The notes below the pieces were generated by a model. It did not search any database. It worked only from the letters and a program-made list of their open reading frames with translations, and was not told the origin of the DNA. Shown piece by piece: positions 1 to 9,366 of a stretch of DNA of 64,000 nt (position 1 is the first letter of the stretch; each line of letters starts with the position of its first letter). The stretch is from Brevundimonas pishanensis (GTDB lineage: Bacteria; Pseudomonadota; Alphaproteobacteria; Caulobacterales; Caulobacteraceae): positions 310,001 to 374,000 of the forward strand of contig NZ_JAJKBG010000001.1 in NCBI RefSeq assembly GCF_022750635.1, written 5' to 3'. A program made the position numbers and the translations under genes.

Positions 1-279
1 GGCATAGACCGTGGGGATTGACTGGACGCGCAGTTGGCCCGCGTAGGCAGGGTTGGCGTCGACGTCGATCTTGACCATCTTCACCTTGCCGGCGGCGGCG
101 CGGACGCTCTTCTCAAGAAGAGGGCCCAGCGTGCGGCACGGGCCGCACCAGGTTGCCCAGAAATCGACGATCACCGGCTGGGACTTCGACGCCTCGATCA
201 CGTCCTGCATGAAGCTGGCATCCGTACCGTCCTTGATCAGATCGGAGGGCGGAGGGGCGGACGGGTCGGCAAAAGTCAT
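1..279 (-). CDS. Thioredoxin-domain co-chaperone, YbbN/CnoX type (C-terminus outside window)
   Basis: Reading leftward from the ATG at 277-279, the frame is open to base 1 and the gene continues out of the window. The 93 visible residues contain a thioredoxin fold with the active-site motif WCGPC near residue 45, followed by the usual FxWAxWC context and a later IPTVYA segment. The N-terminal leader (DLIKDGT...FMQDVIEAS) is typical of alphaproteobacterial YbbN/CnoX, proteins in which a thioredoxin domain is fused to TPR repeats and which protect clients as chaperone holdases under oxidative stress. The TPR part cannot be seen, so plain thioredoxin is the alternative. It lies 83 bases downstream of the editing deacylase gene on the same strand, suggesting one operon. 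Confidence 0.85.
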   Translation of the reverse strand, partial: MTFADPSAPPPSDLIKDGTDASFMQDVIEASKSQPVIVDFWATWCGPCRTLGPLLEKSVRAAAGKVKMVKIDVDANPAYAGQLRVQSIPTVYA

Positions 280-362
280 GGATTTCGGCTCCCAAGCGCG
301 AAACAGTAAAATGAATTACCCATCAGATGGTTCTGATGGCGGCCAGACTCAAGGCCAAGGTG

Positions 363-911
363 TTAGACGATACGTTCCATCCGTTCGAAATCGACCACGA
401 AAGGCGAGCGGCTAAGGCTTTCGAGGAAAGCTCTGAAGGCCGCTTGTTCAAATGCCGTGGTGGCCGTGTTTTCCAACGGGTGGAAGTTGACGATGTCAGC
501 CTGCCACAACCGGGCATCCAGAATGAATGTGACCTCTTGCTGCGGGTCATTGATCAGCCCCAGAGCCGTGACCGAGCCGGGACGCACGCCCAGATATCGC
601 CAAAGCAGGTTTTCGTTTCCGAAAGACAGACGGTCCGAGCCGATCACCTTATGGGTGCGCTTCAGGTCAATAACCGTGTCCTGAGCTGCCGAGATCAGCC
701 AAAGCCTGCCCTTCTTGTCTTTCAGGAACAGGTTTTTGGTGTGAACGCCCGGCATATCGGCCTTGAGTTCAAGCCCCTCCTCCACACGAAACACAGCCGG
801 ATGATCGTGGGTGACAAAGGCAATGCCTTTGTCCTGCAGATAGGCCGTCAGTGCGGCTCGGTCGAACGGCGGGCAATATTCGGGTGGCGGAGAAACAGCT
901 ACGTCAGTCAT
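363..911 (-). CDS. Prolyl-tRNA synthetase-associated editing domain protein (ProXp-ala/PrdX type)
   Basis: The 182-residue product is a free-standing YbaK/EbsC-type editing domain. The segment [14 protein letters not shown] near residues 61-74 and the [12 protein letters not shown] segment near 112-123 are characteristic of the PrdX/ProXp-ala group, which removes alanine wrongly charged on tRNA-Pro in the cytoplasm. Length is normal for the family. The ATG at 909-911 is the only early start. It is transcribed toward the thioredoxin-like co-chaperone gene and divergently from the DUF6065 gene, with about 70 bases between the starts that must hold both promoters. Substrate (Ala versus Cys on tRNA-Pro) is inferred from subfamily resemblance only. 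Confidence 0.85.
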   Translation of the reverse strand: MTDVAVSPPPEYCPPFDRAALTAYLQDKGIAFVTHDHPAVFRVEEGLELKADMPGVHTKNLFLKDKKGRLWLISAAQDTVIDLKRTHKVIGSDRLSFGNENLLWRYLGVRPGSVTALGLINDPQQEVTFILDARLWQADIVNFHPLENTATTAFEQAAFRAFLESLSRSPFVVDFERMERIV

Positions 912-982
912 TGCGCTTGTCTGGAACTATCGGGCCACTTAGGGAGATGGCGTAAGAAACCGATAGCCTGTGGAGCCGAGAC

Positions 983-1723
983 TTGGAACTGGAATGCTAT
1001 CCGATGAGCGCACGCCCGTGCGATCTGGTGCCGGGGCGACAGTCGCGTAACTGGATGGACGCCTTTGCGTCTCGACATCCCTATCGCTGCCTGCCGCTGA
1101 CGATGGCCAATACGACGGGCTGGGAAATCCTGTGCCCGTTCGGTTTCAGCGCCGAATGGAATGGTGGTCCGGCCCAGACCGATATCACCATCAAGTCCGA
1201 CCATCCGGTCCAGAACATGGACCATTTCGTCACCTCGCACTTCTCGCGCGGCGTCGTGACGATGCACCCGCAATACCTGTTCCGCACGCCTCCGGGTTGG
1301 GGCCTTATTGCCAAGGGCTCGCCCAACCATGTGAAGGACGGCATCCAGCCACTGGAAGGTCTGATTGAGACGGACTGGCTGCCCTTCCCGTTCACGATGA
1401 ACTGGATCTTCACCCGTCCGGGCCGCGTAAAGTTCGAAAAGGGCGAGCCCTTCTGCTTCATCCAGCCGGTAGAGCACCGCCGCGTGGAGCAGTTCGAGCC
1501 TGTCATCCGTACGCTGGAATCCAATCCGGTGATGCAGGGCCAGTTCGAGGCATGGAACCGTGCCCGCACCGACTTCAACCAGCGGCTGGCCAATTTCGAG
1601 CCGGACGCCGTGAAGGAAGCGTGGCAGCGATACTACTTCAAGGGTGAAGTGCCCGAAGCCCTGGGTGCCGCACCGGAGACCCACGCCAACAAGCGCCGTC
1701 TGAAAATGCCCCGTCTGGGCTGA
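983..1723 (+). CDS. DUF6065 family protein of unknown function
   Basis: The 246-residue protein reads like the DUF6065 family: an opening ELECYP segment, a NWMDAFASRHPYRCLPL block at about residues 23-39, an N-x2-GW motif, and a conserved PFPFTMNW segment near residue 135. No enzymatic motif is recognisable and no signal peptide or membrane helix is present, so it is probably cytosolic. I chose the TTG at 983 because a GGAG ribosome-binding site lies 7 bases upstream (972-975) and the family normally begins at this point; an ATG in frame lies seven codons later. A strong terminator follows at once. The 277-residue open frame on the opposite strand is a shadow. Confidence 0.75.
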   Translation: MELECYPMSARPCDLVPGRQSRNWMDAFASRHPYRCLPLTMANTTGWEILCPFGFSAEWNGGPAQTDITIKSDHPVQNMDHFVTSHFSRGVVTMHPQYLFRTPPGWGLIAKGSPNHVKDGIQPLEGLIETDWLPFPFTMNWIFTRPGRVKFEKGEPFCFIQPVEHRRVEQFEPVIRTLESNPVMQGQFEAWNRARTDFNQRLANFEPDAVKEAWQRYYFKGEVPEALGAAPETHANKRRLKMPRLG

Positions 1724-1746
1724 GACAGGCCTCGTGACCAAGAAAA

Positions 1747-1781
1747 AGCCCGCTGCGGAAATCCGTCAGCGGGCTCTTTTT
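1747..1781. terminator. Rho-independent terminator, probably bidirectional
   Basis: A 9-bp perfect stem (1747-1755 with 1767-1775, arms AGCCCGCTG and CAGCGGGCT) is followed by a run of T on the plus side and preceded by a run of A, so it can serve both the DUF6065 gene and the convergent cenR gene. Confidence 0.88.
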
Positions 1782-1795
1782 ATCTGGCATGCCAA

Positions 1796-2482
1796 TCAGG
1801 GCTGAAGGCGATAACCACCCGCGTCGGTCAGCAGCAGTCTCGCCTGACCGGGCTCGGCCTCGATCTTTTGACGCAGACGGTAGATGTGGGTTTCCAACGT
1901 GTGGGTGGTGACCCCTGCATTATAGCCCCACACCTCGGTCAGCAGTTCTTCGCGCGACACCGGCTTGGTCCCTGCGCGATAGAGGTATTTGAGGATGTTG
2001 GTTTCCTTTTCCGTCAGGCGAACCTTCTTGCCTGCGGTATCAACCATCACCTTGGAGGCAGGGCGGAACTCGTACGGGCCGATCTGGAAGACTGCGTCCT
2101 CGGACTGTTCGTGGCTGCGCAGATGGGCGCGGATACGAGCCAAAAGGACAGCAAACCGGAAAGGCTTGGTCACATAGTCATTGGCACCGGAATCCAGACC
2201 CAGAATGGCGTCGGAATCTGACGACTGCCCCGTCAGCATGATGACGGGTGTCGAGACGCCCGCCTTGCGGATCAGGCGGCACGCCTCGCGGCCATCCATG
2301 TCGGGCAGGTCGACGTCGAGCAGAATGAGGTCAGCGCGCGCTTCGCGGGCCTGTTTGACCCCGTCTGTCGCATTGGCGACCTGTACCGGGCGGAACTCTT
2401 CGTGAAGCGCGAGTTGTTCTGCGAGGGCTTCGCGCAGATCGTCGTCGTCATCGATGATCAGGATCGTCTTGGGCGTCGGCAT
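1796..2482 (-). CDS. cenR: OmpR-family response regulator CenR
   Basis: The product has a receiver domain (about residues 5-120) with the acidic pocket DDDDD at 11-15, phospho-acceptor Asp56 in LLDVDLPDMDG, a conserved T/K pair (TKPF), and a C-terminal winged-helix domain (about 130-228) ending TLETHIYRLRQKIE...DAGGYRL. In C. crescentus CenR is the essential partner of the kinase CenK and controls envelope genes, and its gene lies near the origin as here. I chose the ATG at 2482 (MPTPKTILIIDD) over the upstream GTG at 2524 because the receiver domain begins there, although its ribosome-binding site is weak. No kinase gene is adjacent, as is usual for cenR. Confidence 0.82.
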   Translation of the reverse strand: MPTPKTILIIDDDDDLREALAEQLALHEEFRPVQVANATDGVKQAREARADLILLDVDLPDMDGREACRLIRKAGVSTPVIMLTGQSSDSDAILGLDSGANDYVTKPFRFAVLLARIRAHLRSHEQSEDAVFQIGPYEFRPASKVMVDTAGKKVRLTEKETNILKYLYRAGTKPVSREELLTEVWGYNAGVTTHTLETHIYRLRQKIEAEPGQARLLLTDAGGYRLQP

Positions 2483-2544
2483 ATAAGAACAATGGCGACC
2501 CGAACGGCGTAAGCCAAGAGCCACTCTGCCCTAATCGGCCACAA

Positions 2545-3243
2545 TCATCCGGTTTTTGCCGGATTTCTGGCACCAAACAGTGCCGAACCCACCCGAACGT
2601 GTGTCGCACCGCAGCGAATAGCTGCCTCGAAATCCCCGCTCATGCCCATGGAGATGACGGCCAGACCGTTGCGGTCGGCGATATTTTTCAAAAGCTGGAA
2701 ATGCGGGACTGGGTCTTCATCAACGGGCGGGATACACATTACGCCCTCGACGGCGAGGCCGTATTTCATCCGCGCTGTTTCGATGAGAGCATCCGCATCC
2801 TGCGGCATGACCCCGGCTTTCTGCGGCTCTGCGCCGGTATTGACCTGCACCAGAACGCGAACGCTGCGCCCCGACTTGGCCATCGCATCTGCCAGCGCCT
2901 TGGCCAGTTTTTCGCGGTCCAGTGTTTCGATCACATCGAACAGTTTGACCGCATCCTCGGATTTGTTGGTTTGCAGCGGCCCGATGAGGCGAAGTTCAAG
3001 TCCTTCGCGCTGATGCGCCCAGTGCTGATAGGCCTCCTGAACGCGGTTTTCGCCAAAGACCTTTTGCCCAACAGCCAGAGCAGCACTCAACGCCTCGGGG
3101 CTTTGGGTTTTGCTGACAGCCGTCAGGATGACGTCGTCGGGCTGCCGTCCGGCCTCGATACAGGTACGTGCGATCTGCTCGCGGGTTCGCGCGAAGTTTT
3201 CGGAGATGGACGCAGCGGAAAAAGCAGGATTAGTGGCGGTCAT
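2545..3243 (-). CDS. yggS: YggS/PLPBP family pyridoxal-phosphate homeostasis protein
   Basis: The 232-residue product is a single-domain PLP-binding TIM barrel of the YggS/PROSC family, which buffers free pyridoxal phosphate and has no known catalysis. Visible hallmarks are AVSKTQ with the PLP-binding lysine near residue 38, FGENRVQEA, LIGPLQTNK, VNTGAEPQKAG and the C-terminal SMGMSGDFEAAI...VRVGSALFG. The frame could begin further upstream, but the ATG at 3243 has a GAGGAAG ribosome-binding site and family-standard length. Its start codon shares the four bases CATG at 3241-3244 with the start codon of the divergent thiE-like gene. Confidence 0.92.
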   Translation of the reverse strand: MTATNPAFSAASISENFARTREQIARTCIEAGRQPDDVILTAVSKTQSPEALSAALAVGQKVFGENRVQEAYQHWAHQREGLELRLIGPLQTNKSEDAVKLFDVIETLDREKLAKALADAMAKSGRSVRVLVQVNTGAEPQKAGVMPQDADALIETARMKYGLAVEGVMCIPPVDEDPVPHFQLLKNIADRNGLAVISMGMSGDFEAAIRCGATHVRVGSALFGARNPAKTG

Positions 3244-3883
3244 GACTCTTCCTCGGGACGCAGACATCCTGTGGCATACCGCCTTGGCACTAGCGCGCCG
3301 TTCGGGCGGTGTCAGCCCGTATGGCCGCAATATACCGCCATTGCTGTTCTTTACCGACCCTGCGCGCACCCCCACGCCGTGGCGCGTAGCGGAACGGATG
3401 CCGCAGGGAGCAGGCGTCGTCTATCGCGCTTTTTCCAGACCCGATGCCCGCGAGGTGGGACAGCGTTTGCGGGCAGCATGCGATTTGGCCGGTCTGCGCC
3501 TTCTCGTGGGCAAAGACGATGTCCTCGCGCGGGAGATTTCTGCAGACGGTATTCACCTACCGGAAAACGACATGCATCGGGCAAACTCGTTGCGTGCGGC
3601 CAACCCCGACTGGGTCATTACCAGTGCCCTGCACGGCCCGCTTGGTCGCCGTAGCGCACACGCTCTGGACGCTTTTGTTGTCTCACCAGTATTTCCGGCC
3701 GGCGGCTCCTCGGCGGACAAGGTCGAACTGGGCGTCACCGGAGCAAACGCTCTGATCGAGGGCCTGCCCTGCCCTGCCTATGCGCTGGGCGGGATCAATG
3801 CCGAGAACGCGCACCGGCTGCGCGACACACAGGCGTGCGGGATCGCCGGAATAGACGCTATCCAGGCGGCCTTTAGCGGCTGA
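3242..3883 (+). CDS. Thiamine-phosphate synthase-like protein (ThiE/TenI fold)
   Basis: The 213-residue product carries ThiE family signatures: PPLLFFTDPART near residue 34, a GIHLPE segment, VVSPVFPAGGSS near 150 and YALGGINAEN near 175. ThiE joins the thiazole and pyrimidine halves of thiamine. The pyrophosphate-binding residues are only loosely kept and the N-terminal helix is atypical, so it may be a TenI-like or degenerate member rather than the main ThiE. The ATG at 3242 overlaps the oppositely oriented yggS start, and the ribosome-binding site is poor; a later start is possible. It converges with ntrZ with no gap. Confidence 0.7.
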   Translation: MTLPRDADILWHTALALARRSGGVSPYGRNIPPLLFFTDPARTPTPWRVAERMPQGAGVVYRAFSRPDAREVGQRLRAACDLAGLRLLVGKDDVLAREISADGIHLPENDMHRANSLRAANPDWVITSALHGPLGRRSAHALDAFVVSPVFPAGGSSADKVELGVTGANALIEGLPCPAYALGGINAENAHRLRDTQACGIAGIDAIQAAFSG

Positions 3884-4282
3884 TTAGAATTTGAAGATGG
3901 TTTCCAGACGCACACGCGGTTGCGTGCGGCGATCGGTTTCCTCGACGCGGGCCGGATCGGTCTCGCGCGTGGCAAGATTGGCGGCAGCGCCGACGCGAAG
4001 GCGCGGGTTGACGCGATAGAAGGCCCCTGCCTCCACATCGCCCCAGTCGGTACCGCGACCCACAGGCTGATTGAGGTTCAGGTTCAGACCCCAGCGCCCG
4101 CTCTCGTTCCAACGCAGACCACGGCGGGTTTGCGTGTTCAGGCCCGAACGTTCGGCGGCGGGGGTGTTGGCAGCTTGGGCCAGACCGACTTGGGCACTAC
4201 GCGACTGGGCAAGCGCGTCGGTGGACACGCTGGCGAGTGCCAGTGCGCCTACAACCGCCAGACCTGTTACGCCGATGCGCAT
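3884..4282 (-). CDS. ntrZ: Periplasmic NtrY-regulatory protein NtrZ
   Basis: The 132-residue product begins with a signal peptide (MRIGVTGLAVVGALALASVSTDALAQ) and ends with the conserved block RRGLRWNESGRWGLNLNLNQPV...WGDVEAGAFY...RTQPRVRLETIFKF, which I recognise as NtrZ of Caulobacterales. In C. crescentus NtrZ acts in the periplasm to restrain the sensor kinase NtrY. The beta-rich repetitive C-terminus suggests a small beta-structured protein. An ATG five codons upstream (4297) is an equally possible start; neither has a strong ribosome-binding site. NtrY and NtrX are not encoded in this window. Confidence 0.8.
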   Translation of the reverse strand: MRIGVTGLAVVGALALASVSTDALAQSRSAQVGLAQAANTPAAERSGLNTQTRRGLRWNESGRWGLNLNLNQPVGRGTDWGDVEAGAFYRVNPRLRVGAAANLATRETDPARVEETDRRTQPRVRLETIFKF

Positions 4283-4687
4283 CAAACCCAAGTCCATTCC
4301 AAGCCCGTACACCCTGAGGGGTAGGACGAGCGCCAAACCAATCTGTCCACAGGAACAGATGTCGCGATTAGACACCGCTGATCGTCAGGGTCAACGGCTC
4401 CCACCGAAAACGGCTGCACCTCGGAGGCGTTCCGGTGCGAGTCCGTCCCGACCTGTGTCTCAAGCGTCACGAATTTACTCGACCACCAATATGGCCAAGC
4501 TAGGAGATCGGCGGAATGTGGCCAATGTTGTTGCACGCCATGCAGATATAATGCCCGACGTCGCACCCACGCTTGTCACACCCCCTTTTCAGCGTGTTAT
4601 AGAGCAACATTCCGGTGTCTGGTGATCCAGCGATTTGGCTGTGAATCCCGAGTGCCTTTACGTCGAGACCTTTTTGGAGATCTTGGA
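4283..4687. promoter_or_regulatory. 405-base divergent intergenic region with a candidate promoter
   Basis: No convincing gene is present; the short frames here lack family features and ribosome-binding sites. It must carry the ntrZ promoter leftward and the DUF3576 promoter rightward. A plausible housekeeping promoter for the latter is TTGTCA at 4573-4578 and TTATAG at 4597-4602, separated by 18 bases. I see no strong inverted repeat. Confidence 0.4.
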
Positions 4688-5137
4688 ATGGCTTTTGTTC
4701 GTGGCGCTGCTATCGCCCTGGTCGCTACTGGCCTGCTCGTAAGCGGCTGCTCCAGCCTGCCGTTCGTCGGTAAGAAGACCGAAAAGGTTGCTTCGGTTGA
4801 AGATCGCCTTGGCATCGGCGTGAATGCCTATCTGTGGCGGGCGACCCTGGACACCCTGTCCTTCATGCCTCTGGCCTCGGCTGACCCGTGGGGCGGCGTC
4901 GTGAACTACGACTGGTACGCGAACCCGCAAACGCCAAACGAGCGCTTCAAGGCCACCGTCTTCATTCTGGACCGCCGCCTGCGTGCCGACGCCCTGAACG
5001 TGGCCGTCACCAAGGAAGTGCGTGACGCCAGCGGTCAGTGGGTGTCTGCCCCGGTCGCCGCGCAGACCGAAACCGATCTCGAGAACGCGATCCTGACCAA
5101 GGCTCGCCAGCTCAACCTCTCCAACGCAGCCCGCTAA
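4688..5137 (+). CDS. DUF3576 domain lipoprotein
   Basis: The 149-residue product has a lipoprotein signal peptide with lipobox LVSGC and the acylated cysteine at residue 21, followed by a compact domain with the motif GIGVNAYLWRATLDTLSFMPLASADPWGG at about 42-70, typical of DUF3576. The family is conserved in alphaproteobacteria, very often directly upstream of leuS and lptE, as here, which suggests an envelope-assembly role; its biochemical function is unknown. The ATG at 4688 has GGAG eight bases upstream. The frame extends upstream but without a better start. Confidence 0.88.
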   Translation: MAFVRGAAIALVATGLLVSGCSSLPFVGKKTEKVASVEDRLGIGVNAYLWRATLDTLSFMPLASADPWGGVVNYDWYANPQTPNERFKATVFILDRRLRADALNVAVTKEVRDASGQWVSAPVAAQTETDLENAILTKARQLNLSNAAR

Positions 5138-5158
5138 GGGCTGCTCTCTCTTCTTTTA
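5126..5158 (+). terminator. Terminator overlapping the end of the DUF3576 gene
   Basis: Stem GCAGCCC (5126-5132) and GGGCTGC (5138-5144) encloses the TAA stop codon and is followed by a T/C-rich tail. It may attenuate rather than stop transcription into leuS. Confidence 0.6.
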
Positions 5159-5221
5159 CTTTAACGCTAGTCCTCAGGCCTGCCTCTCGCGTCCCGTCTG
5201 AGGCATTGCCTAGGATACGCC

Positions 5222-7801
5222 GTGGCCCGCTACGAGCCCAAAGTTACCGAACCTCGCCAACAGGCCCGCTGGGCCGATGCTAACGTCTTTACGGCACCTA
5301 ACGAGGACACCGGTCGTCCCAAGTATTACGTCCTCGAGATGTTCCCCTATCCGTCGGGCAACATCCATATGGGTCATGCCCGCAACTATGTGATGGGCGA
5401 CGTCATCGCCCGCTGGAAGCGCGCGCAAGGCTTTGACGTTCTGCACCCGATGGGCTGGGACGCGTTCGGTATGCCGGCCGAGAATGCCGCCATGGAACGT
5501 GGTGTGCATCCGGGCGACTGGACCTATTCTAACATCGACAACATGCGCTCGCAGCTGAAGCTGCTGGGCCTGTCGCTGGACTGGTCGCGCGAACTGGCGA
5601 CCTGCGATCCGGAGTACTATGGCCAGCAACAGGCGTGGTTCCTGGAGCTGATGAAGCGTGGCCTCGTCTACCGCAAGGAAGGCACGGTCAACTGGGATCC
5701 GGTCGACAACACCGTGCTGGCCAACGAACAGGTCATCGACGGCCGCGGCTGGCGTTCGGGTGCTCTGGTTGAAAAGCGCAAGCTGACCCAGTGGTTTATC
5801 CGCATCACCGACTATGCCGACGACCTGATCGACGGCCTGAAGGAACTTGAAGGCCGCTGGCCGGACAAGGTCCGACTAATGCAGGAAAACTGGATCGGTC
5901 GCTCCAAGGGCCTGCAGATGAAGTGGGCCTTCGCGGGCACCGCGCCTGAAGGTTTCGAAGACGGCGTGGAAATCTACACCACCCGTCCGGACACCTTCTA
6001 TGGCGCGTCCTTCGTCGGTCTGGCTCCTGACCATCCCATCTCCAAGATGCTGGCCGACGCCAATCCGGACGTGGCCGACTTCGTCGCCGAATGCCGTAAG
6101 GGCGGTGCTTCGCAAGCCGAAATCGAACAAGCCGAGAAGATCGGCTTGGACACCGGCCTGAAGTGCAAACATCCGTTCACCGGCGAGGCAGTGCCGGTCT
6201 GGATCGCCAACTTCATCCTGTCGGAATACGGCACGGGTGCCATCTTCGCCTGCCCTGCCCACGACCAGCGCGACCTTGATTTCGCTCGCAAATATGGCCT
6301 GCCGGTCAAGGCCGTGGTGCGTCCGCACGACGCCGACGAAACCTTCACCGTTGCTGACGAGGCCTATACGGGTCCGGGCGTGCTGTTCAACTCGGACTTC
6401 ATGAACGGCATGGAGATCGAGGAGGCCAAGGCCGCCGCGATCGCCAAGATCGAAGCTGCCGGCACCGGCAAGGGTGCGACCATCTACCGCCTGCGCGACT
6501 GGGGCGTCAGCCGCCAGCGCTACTGGGGCTGCCCGATTCCGGTCATCCACTGTGAAGACTGCGGCGTAGTGCCGGTTCCGGCCGACCAACTGCCGGTCGA
6601 ACTGCCCAAGGACGTCACCTTCGACGTGCCGGGCAACCCGCTGGATCGCCACCCGACGTGGAAGCACGTCAACTGCCCGACCTGCGCCAAGCCGGGCCGC
6701 CGCGAGACCGACACGCTGGATACCTTCGTGGACTCCAGCTGGTATTTCGCGCGCTTCACCGATCCGAAGGCCTCGATCCCGATCAACAAGGCTGCGGCTG
6801 CCAAATGGCTGCCGGTAGACCAGTACATCGGCGGCATCGAGCACGCGGTACTGCACCTGCTGTACGCACGCTTCATCACCCGCGCCCTGTCGGACGCTGG
6901 CCTGATGGACGTGAAAGAGCCGTTCGCGGGTCTGTTCACCCAAGGTATGGTGGTTCACGAGACCTATTTCGACGGCCACGAGCCGAGCGGTAAGCCCAAA
7001 TGGGTCGAGCCGACCGACGTCCAGATCGAACACATCGATGGCAAGCGCATCGCGCGTCGCCTCTCGACCGGCGCTGAAATCAGTATCGGTGAAGTCGAGA
7101 AGATGTCGAAGTCGAAGAAGAATGTCGTCGCGCCTGTCGACATCATCGAGACCTATGGCGTTGACGCTGGTCGTCTGTTCGTTCTGTCGGACAGCCCGCC
7201 GGAGCGTGACGTGCAATGGTCGACCGGTGGCGTTGAAGGTGCTTCGCGCTTCGTCCAGCGCGTCTGGAACGAGTTCGACGCCTATGACGCATCGGCACCA
7301 GCCAATGCCGACGTCGATGCCAGCCTGATCCGCGAAACGCACAAAGCCATCAAGGCCGTGAGCGAAGGCATCGACAGCTTCCGCTTCAACTCGGCTATCG
7401 CAAAGCTGTACGCCTTCCTCGGTGTGCTGAAAGACCATGCCAAAGCGGGTGGCGAAGCCAAGAAGACCGCTCTGTCGGCCCTCGCCCGTCTGGTTGCGCC
7501 CTTCACGCCGCACCTTGCCGAAGAGGGTTGGACCCGTCTGGGCATGGACGGCATGGTTCTGGAAGCCGAATGGCCCGTCTATGACGCCAAGCTGGCGGCT
7601 GACGATCAAGTCGTCATGCCCGTGCAGATCGGCGGCAAGCGTCGCGGCGAGGTTCAAATGCCGCGCGGTGCCGATCAGGCCGATGTTGAAGCCGCCGCAC
7701 TCGCCAATGCGACCGTTAAGGCCTACCTTGAGGCCAACAACCTGACGGTCCGCAAGGTGATTGTGGTGCCGAATCGCATTGTGAACCTGGTAGCCAACTG
7801 A
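5222..7801 (+). CDS. leuS: Leucyl-tRNA synthetase
   Basis: The 859-residue class I synthetase charges tRNA-Leu in the cytoplasm. The HIGH-type signature is HMGH at residues 49-52 in [15 protein letters not shown], and KMSKS is at 627-631. The central part holds the CP1 editing domain and a [14 protein letters not shown] segment with paired cysteines; the C-terminus ends in the leucine-specific and anticodon-binding domains. Length matches bacterial LeuS. It starts with GTG preceded by AGGA. Its stop codon overlaps the ATG of lptE by one base, so the two are translationally coupled. Confidence 0.97.
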   Translation: MARYEPKVTEPRQQARWADANVFTAPNEDTGRPKYYVLEMFPYPSGNIHMGHARNYVMGDVIARWKRAQGFDVLHPMGWDAFGMPAENAAMERGVHPGDWTYSNIDNMRSQLKLLGLSLDWSRELATCDPEYYGQQQAWFLELMKRGLVYRKEGTVNWDPVDNTVLANEQVIDGRGWRSGALVEKRKLTQWFIRITDYADDLIDGLKELEGRWPDKVRLMQENWIGRSKGLQMKWAFAGTAPEGFEDGVEIYTTRPDTFYGASFVGLAPDHPISKMLADANPDVADFVAECRKGGASQAEIEQAEKIGLDTGLKCKHPFTGEAVPVWIANFILSEYGTGAIFACPAHDQRDLDFARKYGLPVKAVVRPHDADETFTVADEAYTGPGVLFNSDFMNGMEIEEAKAAAIAKIEAAGTGKGATIYRLRDWGVSRQRYWGCPIPVIHCEDCGVVPVPADQLPVELPKDVTFDVPGNPLDRHPTWKHVNCPTCAKPGRRETDTLDTFVDSSWYFARFTDPKASIPINKAAAAKWLPVDQYIGGIEHAVLHLLYARFITRALSDAGLMDVKEPFAGLFTQGMVVHETYFDGHEPSGKPKWVEPTDVQIEHIDGKRIARRLSTGAEISIGEVEKMSKSKKNVVAPVDIIETYGVDAGRLFVLSDSPPERDVQWSTGGVEGASRFVQRVWNEFDAYDASAPANADVDASLIRETHKAIKAVSEGIDSFRFNSAIAKLYAFLGVLKDHAKAGGEAKKTALSALARLVAPFTPHLAEEGWTRLGMDGMVLEAEWPVYDAKLAADDQVVMPVQIGGKRRGEVQMPRGADQADVEAAALANATVKAYLEANNLTVRKVIVVPNRIVNLVAN

Positions 7802-8295
7802 TGAAACGCATCCTTCCCCTGTCTGCCCTTGCCGCCGTAGCCGCTCTGGTCTCGGCGTGCGGGTTCACCCCGATCTATGGTCAGACGGGGGAAGGTGCGA
7901 TCGGTAGTACCTTGTCGCGCGTTGCGGTTTCGACGCCCGATGACCGACTGGGCTATCGCCTGCGCGAGCAGTTGGAGGACGCGTTTGGTCGCAATGCCTC
8001 CCTGCCCCCGCAATATCGACTTGATACGACGGTAGAGCAGTCGCGCCTACCGCTGGGTCGCCGCATCGATGATACAGCCACCCGCTATCAGCTGACCCTC
8101 AAGGCAACGTGGGCGCTGGTTCCGCTGGCTGGCGGCGAGCCGATCAAGGGCGAGCGCGCCACCACCACGACCTACGCGTCGGCTGACCAGCCCTATGCCG
8201 CCATTGCCGCCCAGCAGGACGGCGAGGACCGCGCAGCCGCCGATTTGGCGCGTCTGTTGCGACTGGACCTGATGCGTGTCCTCGGCCAGCGCTGA
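7801..8295 (+). CDS. lptE: LPS-assembly lipoprotein LptE
   Basis: The 164-residue product has a lipoprotein signal (lipobox VSAC, Cys20) followed by the LptE-typical GFTPIYG segment and the RRIDDTATRYQLTLKATW strand region. LptE plugs the LptD barrel in the outer membrane and helps deliver lipopolysaccharide to the cell surface. Its place between leuS and holA is the classic order in alpha- and gammaproteobacteria. The start overlaps the leuS stop (TGATG), and 18 bases separate it from holA. Confidence 0.9.
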   Translation: MKRILPLSALAAVAALVSACGFTPIYGQTGEGAIGSTLSRVAVSTPDDRLGYRLREQLEDAFGRNASLPPQYRLDTTVEQSRLPLGRRIDDTATRYQLTLKATWALVPLAGGEPIKGERATTTTYASADQPYAAIAAQQDGEDRAAADLARLLRLDLMRVLGQR

Positions 8296-8313
8296 TCGCC
8301 CGGAGGCATCCGC

Positions 8314-9366
8314 GTGATCCTGGCCAAACGACCTGATATCGAGCGGTTTCTAAAGTCTCCGGACAGCCAGATCCGTGCGGCCCTGATCCATGGCAAGGAC
8401 CGTTCCGGCGTTCAGGAACGTGCCGTTACACTGTGCAAGACGGTCACGCCCGACCTGAATGACCCCTTTAACGTCACATCCTTGACTGAAGCGGACATCG
8501 ACGCCGATCCCATCAAGCTGGAAGAAGCGCTCACGGCCCTCTCCATGCTGGGCGACAGGCGGTTGGTGCGGGTACGACTGGGTGATCCCAAGGCGAGCGT
8601 CGATAAGGCCGTCGCAGCGGCTCTTACGGCCCACGCAGAGGGTCAATATAACCCCGACGCACTTCTGGTCGTCGAAGCGGGCGCTTTAGGTCGCGAATCC
8701 GCTCTGCGCAAAGCCGCTGAAAAGGCGGGCGCGGCTGCCGCTATCGCCTGTTATGAAGACGAGGTCGGCGACGTCGCGCGCATGACCCGTGAGGCTCTGA
8801 GCGCCGACAAGGTCGGGCTGACGTCCGATGCTCTGGATCGTTTTGTTGCCCGCCTGCCGCGCGAGCGTGGCTTGATGCGGCAAGAAATCGAGCGCCTAAT
8901 CCTCTATATCGGACCAGGTTCCGGTAAGACGATTGATATCGAAGAGTTGGACCAGCATCTGGGCGTAGAGCCGGATGCCTCCCTGTCCGACGCGGCGCTT
9001 CAAGCCTTTGGCGGTCGTGCTGGCCCCGCGCAGGCAGGCCTGCGCCGCGCATTGGCCGAGGGCGAAAGCGCTGTCATGGCCGTGCGGATGGTTTCGATCC
9101 ATCTCGGAAAACTGCGCCGGATCAATGTGTTGCAAGCAAACGGCAGCGGCGCAAAAGAAGCCGCCAAGGCCGCAGGCGTTTTCTGGAAGCAGGAAGCTGA
9201 AATGCTGCGACAGGCCCGAAGCTGGCGTCTCGAAGCGCTCGACGAGGTGCTGAACAGCGTCAATATCGCGGATGTCGCCACCAAGACGACCGGTATGCCC
9301 GAGCACCTGATCGCAGAGCGCCTGCTGCTCGAAATAGGTGCCCGCGCTCGCCGCATGGGCCTTTAA
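8314..9366 (+). CDS. holA: DNA polymerase III delta subunit
   Basis: The 350-residue protein is the clamp-loader delta subunit, which opens the sliding clamp. The family pattern is present: an N-terminal AAA-like domain with LIHGKDRSGVQERA near residues 23-36, the LxxLxMLGDRRLVRVR strand, the RLPRERGLMRQEIERL motif near 178-193, and the C-terminal collar domain ending ERLLLEIGARARR. The start is a GTG with CGGAGG upstream. It is the last gene of the leuS-lptE-holA run and overlaps by four bases the convergent small gene downstream. Confidence 0.93.
   Translation: MILAKRPDIERFLKSPDSQIRAALIHGKDRSGVQERAVTLCKTVTPDLNDPFNVTSLTEADIDADPIKLEEALTALSMLGDRRLVRVRLGDPKASVDKAVAAALTAHAEGQYNPDALLVVEAGALGRESALRKAAEKAGAAAAIACYEDEVGDVARMTREALSADKVGLTSDALDRFVARLPRERGLMRQEIERLILYIGPGSGKTIDIEELDQHLGVEPDASLSDAALQAFGGRAGPAQAGLRRALAEGESAVMAVRMVSIHLGKLRRINVLQANGSGAKEAAKAAGVFWKQEAEMLRQARSWRLEALDEVLNSVNIADVATKTTGMPEHLIAERLLLEIGARARRMGL

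Noticed and set aside
908..1741. 277-residue minus-strand frame
   Set aside because: It is antisense to the DUF6065 gene, which has family motifs and a ribosome-binding site; the antisense product shows neither.
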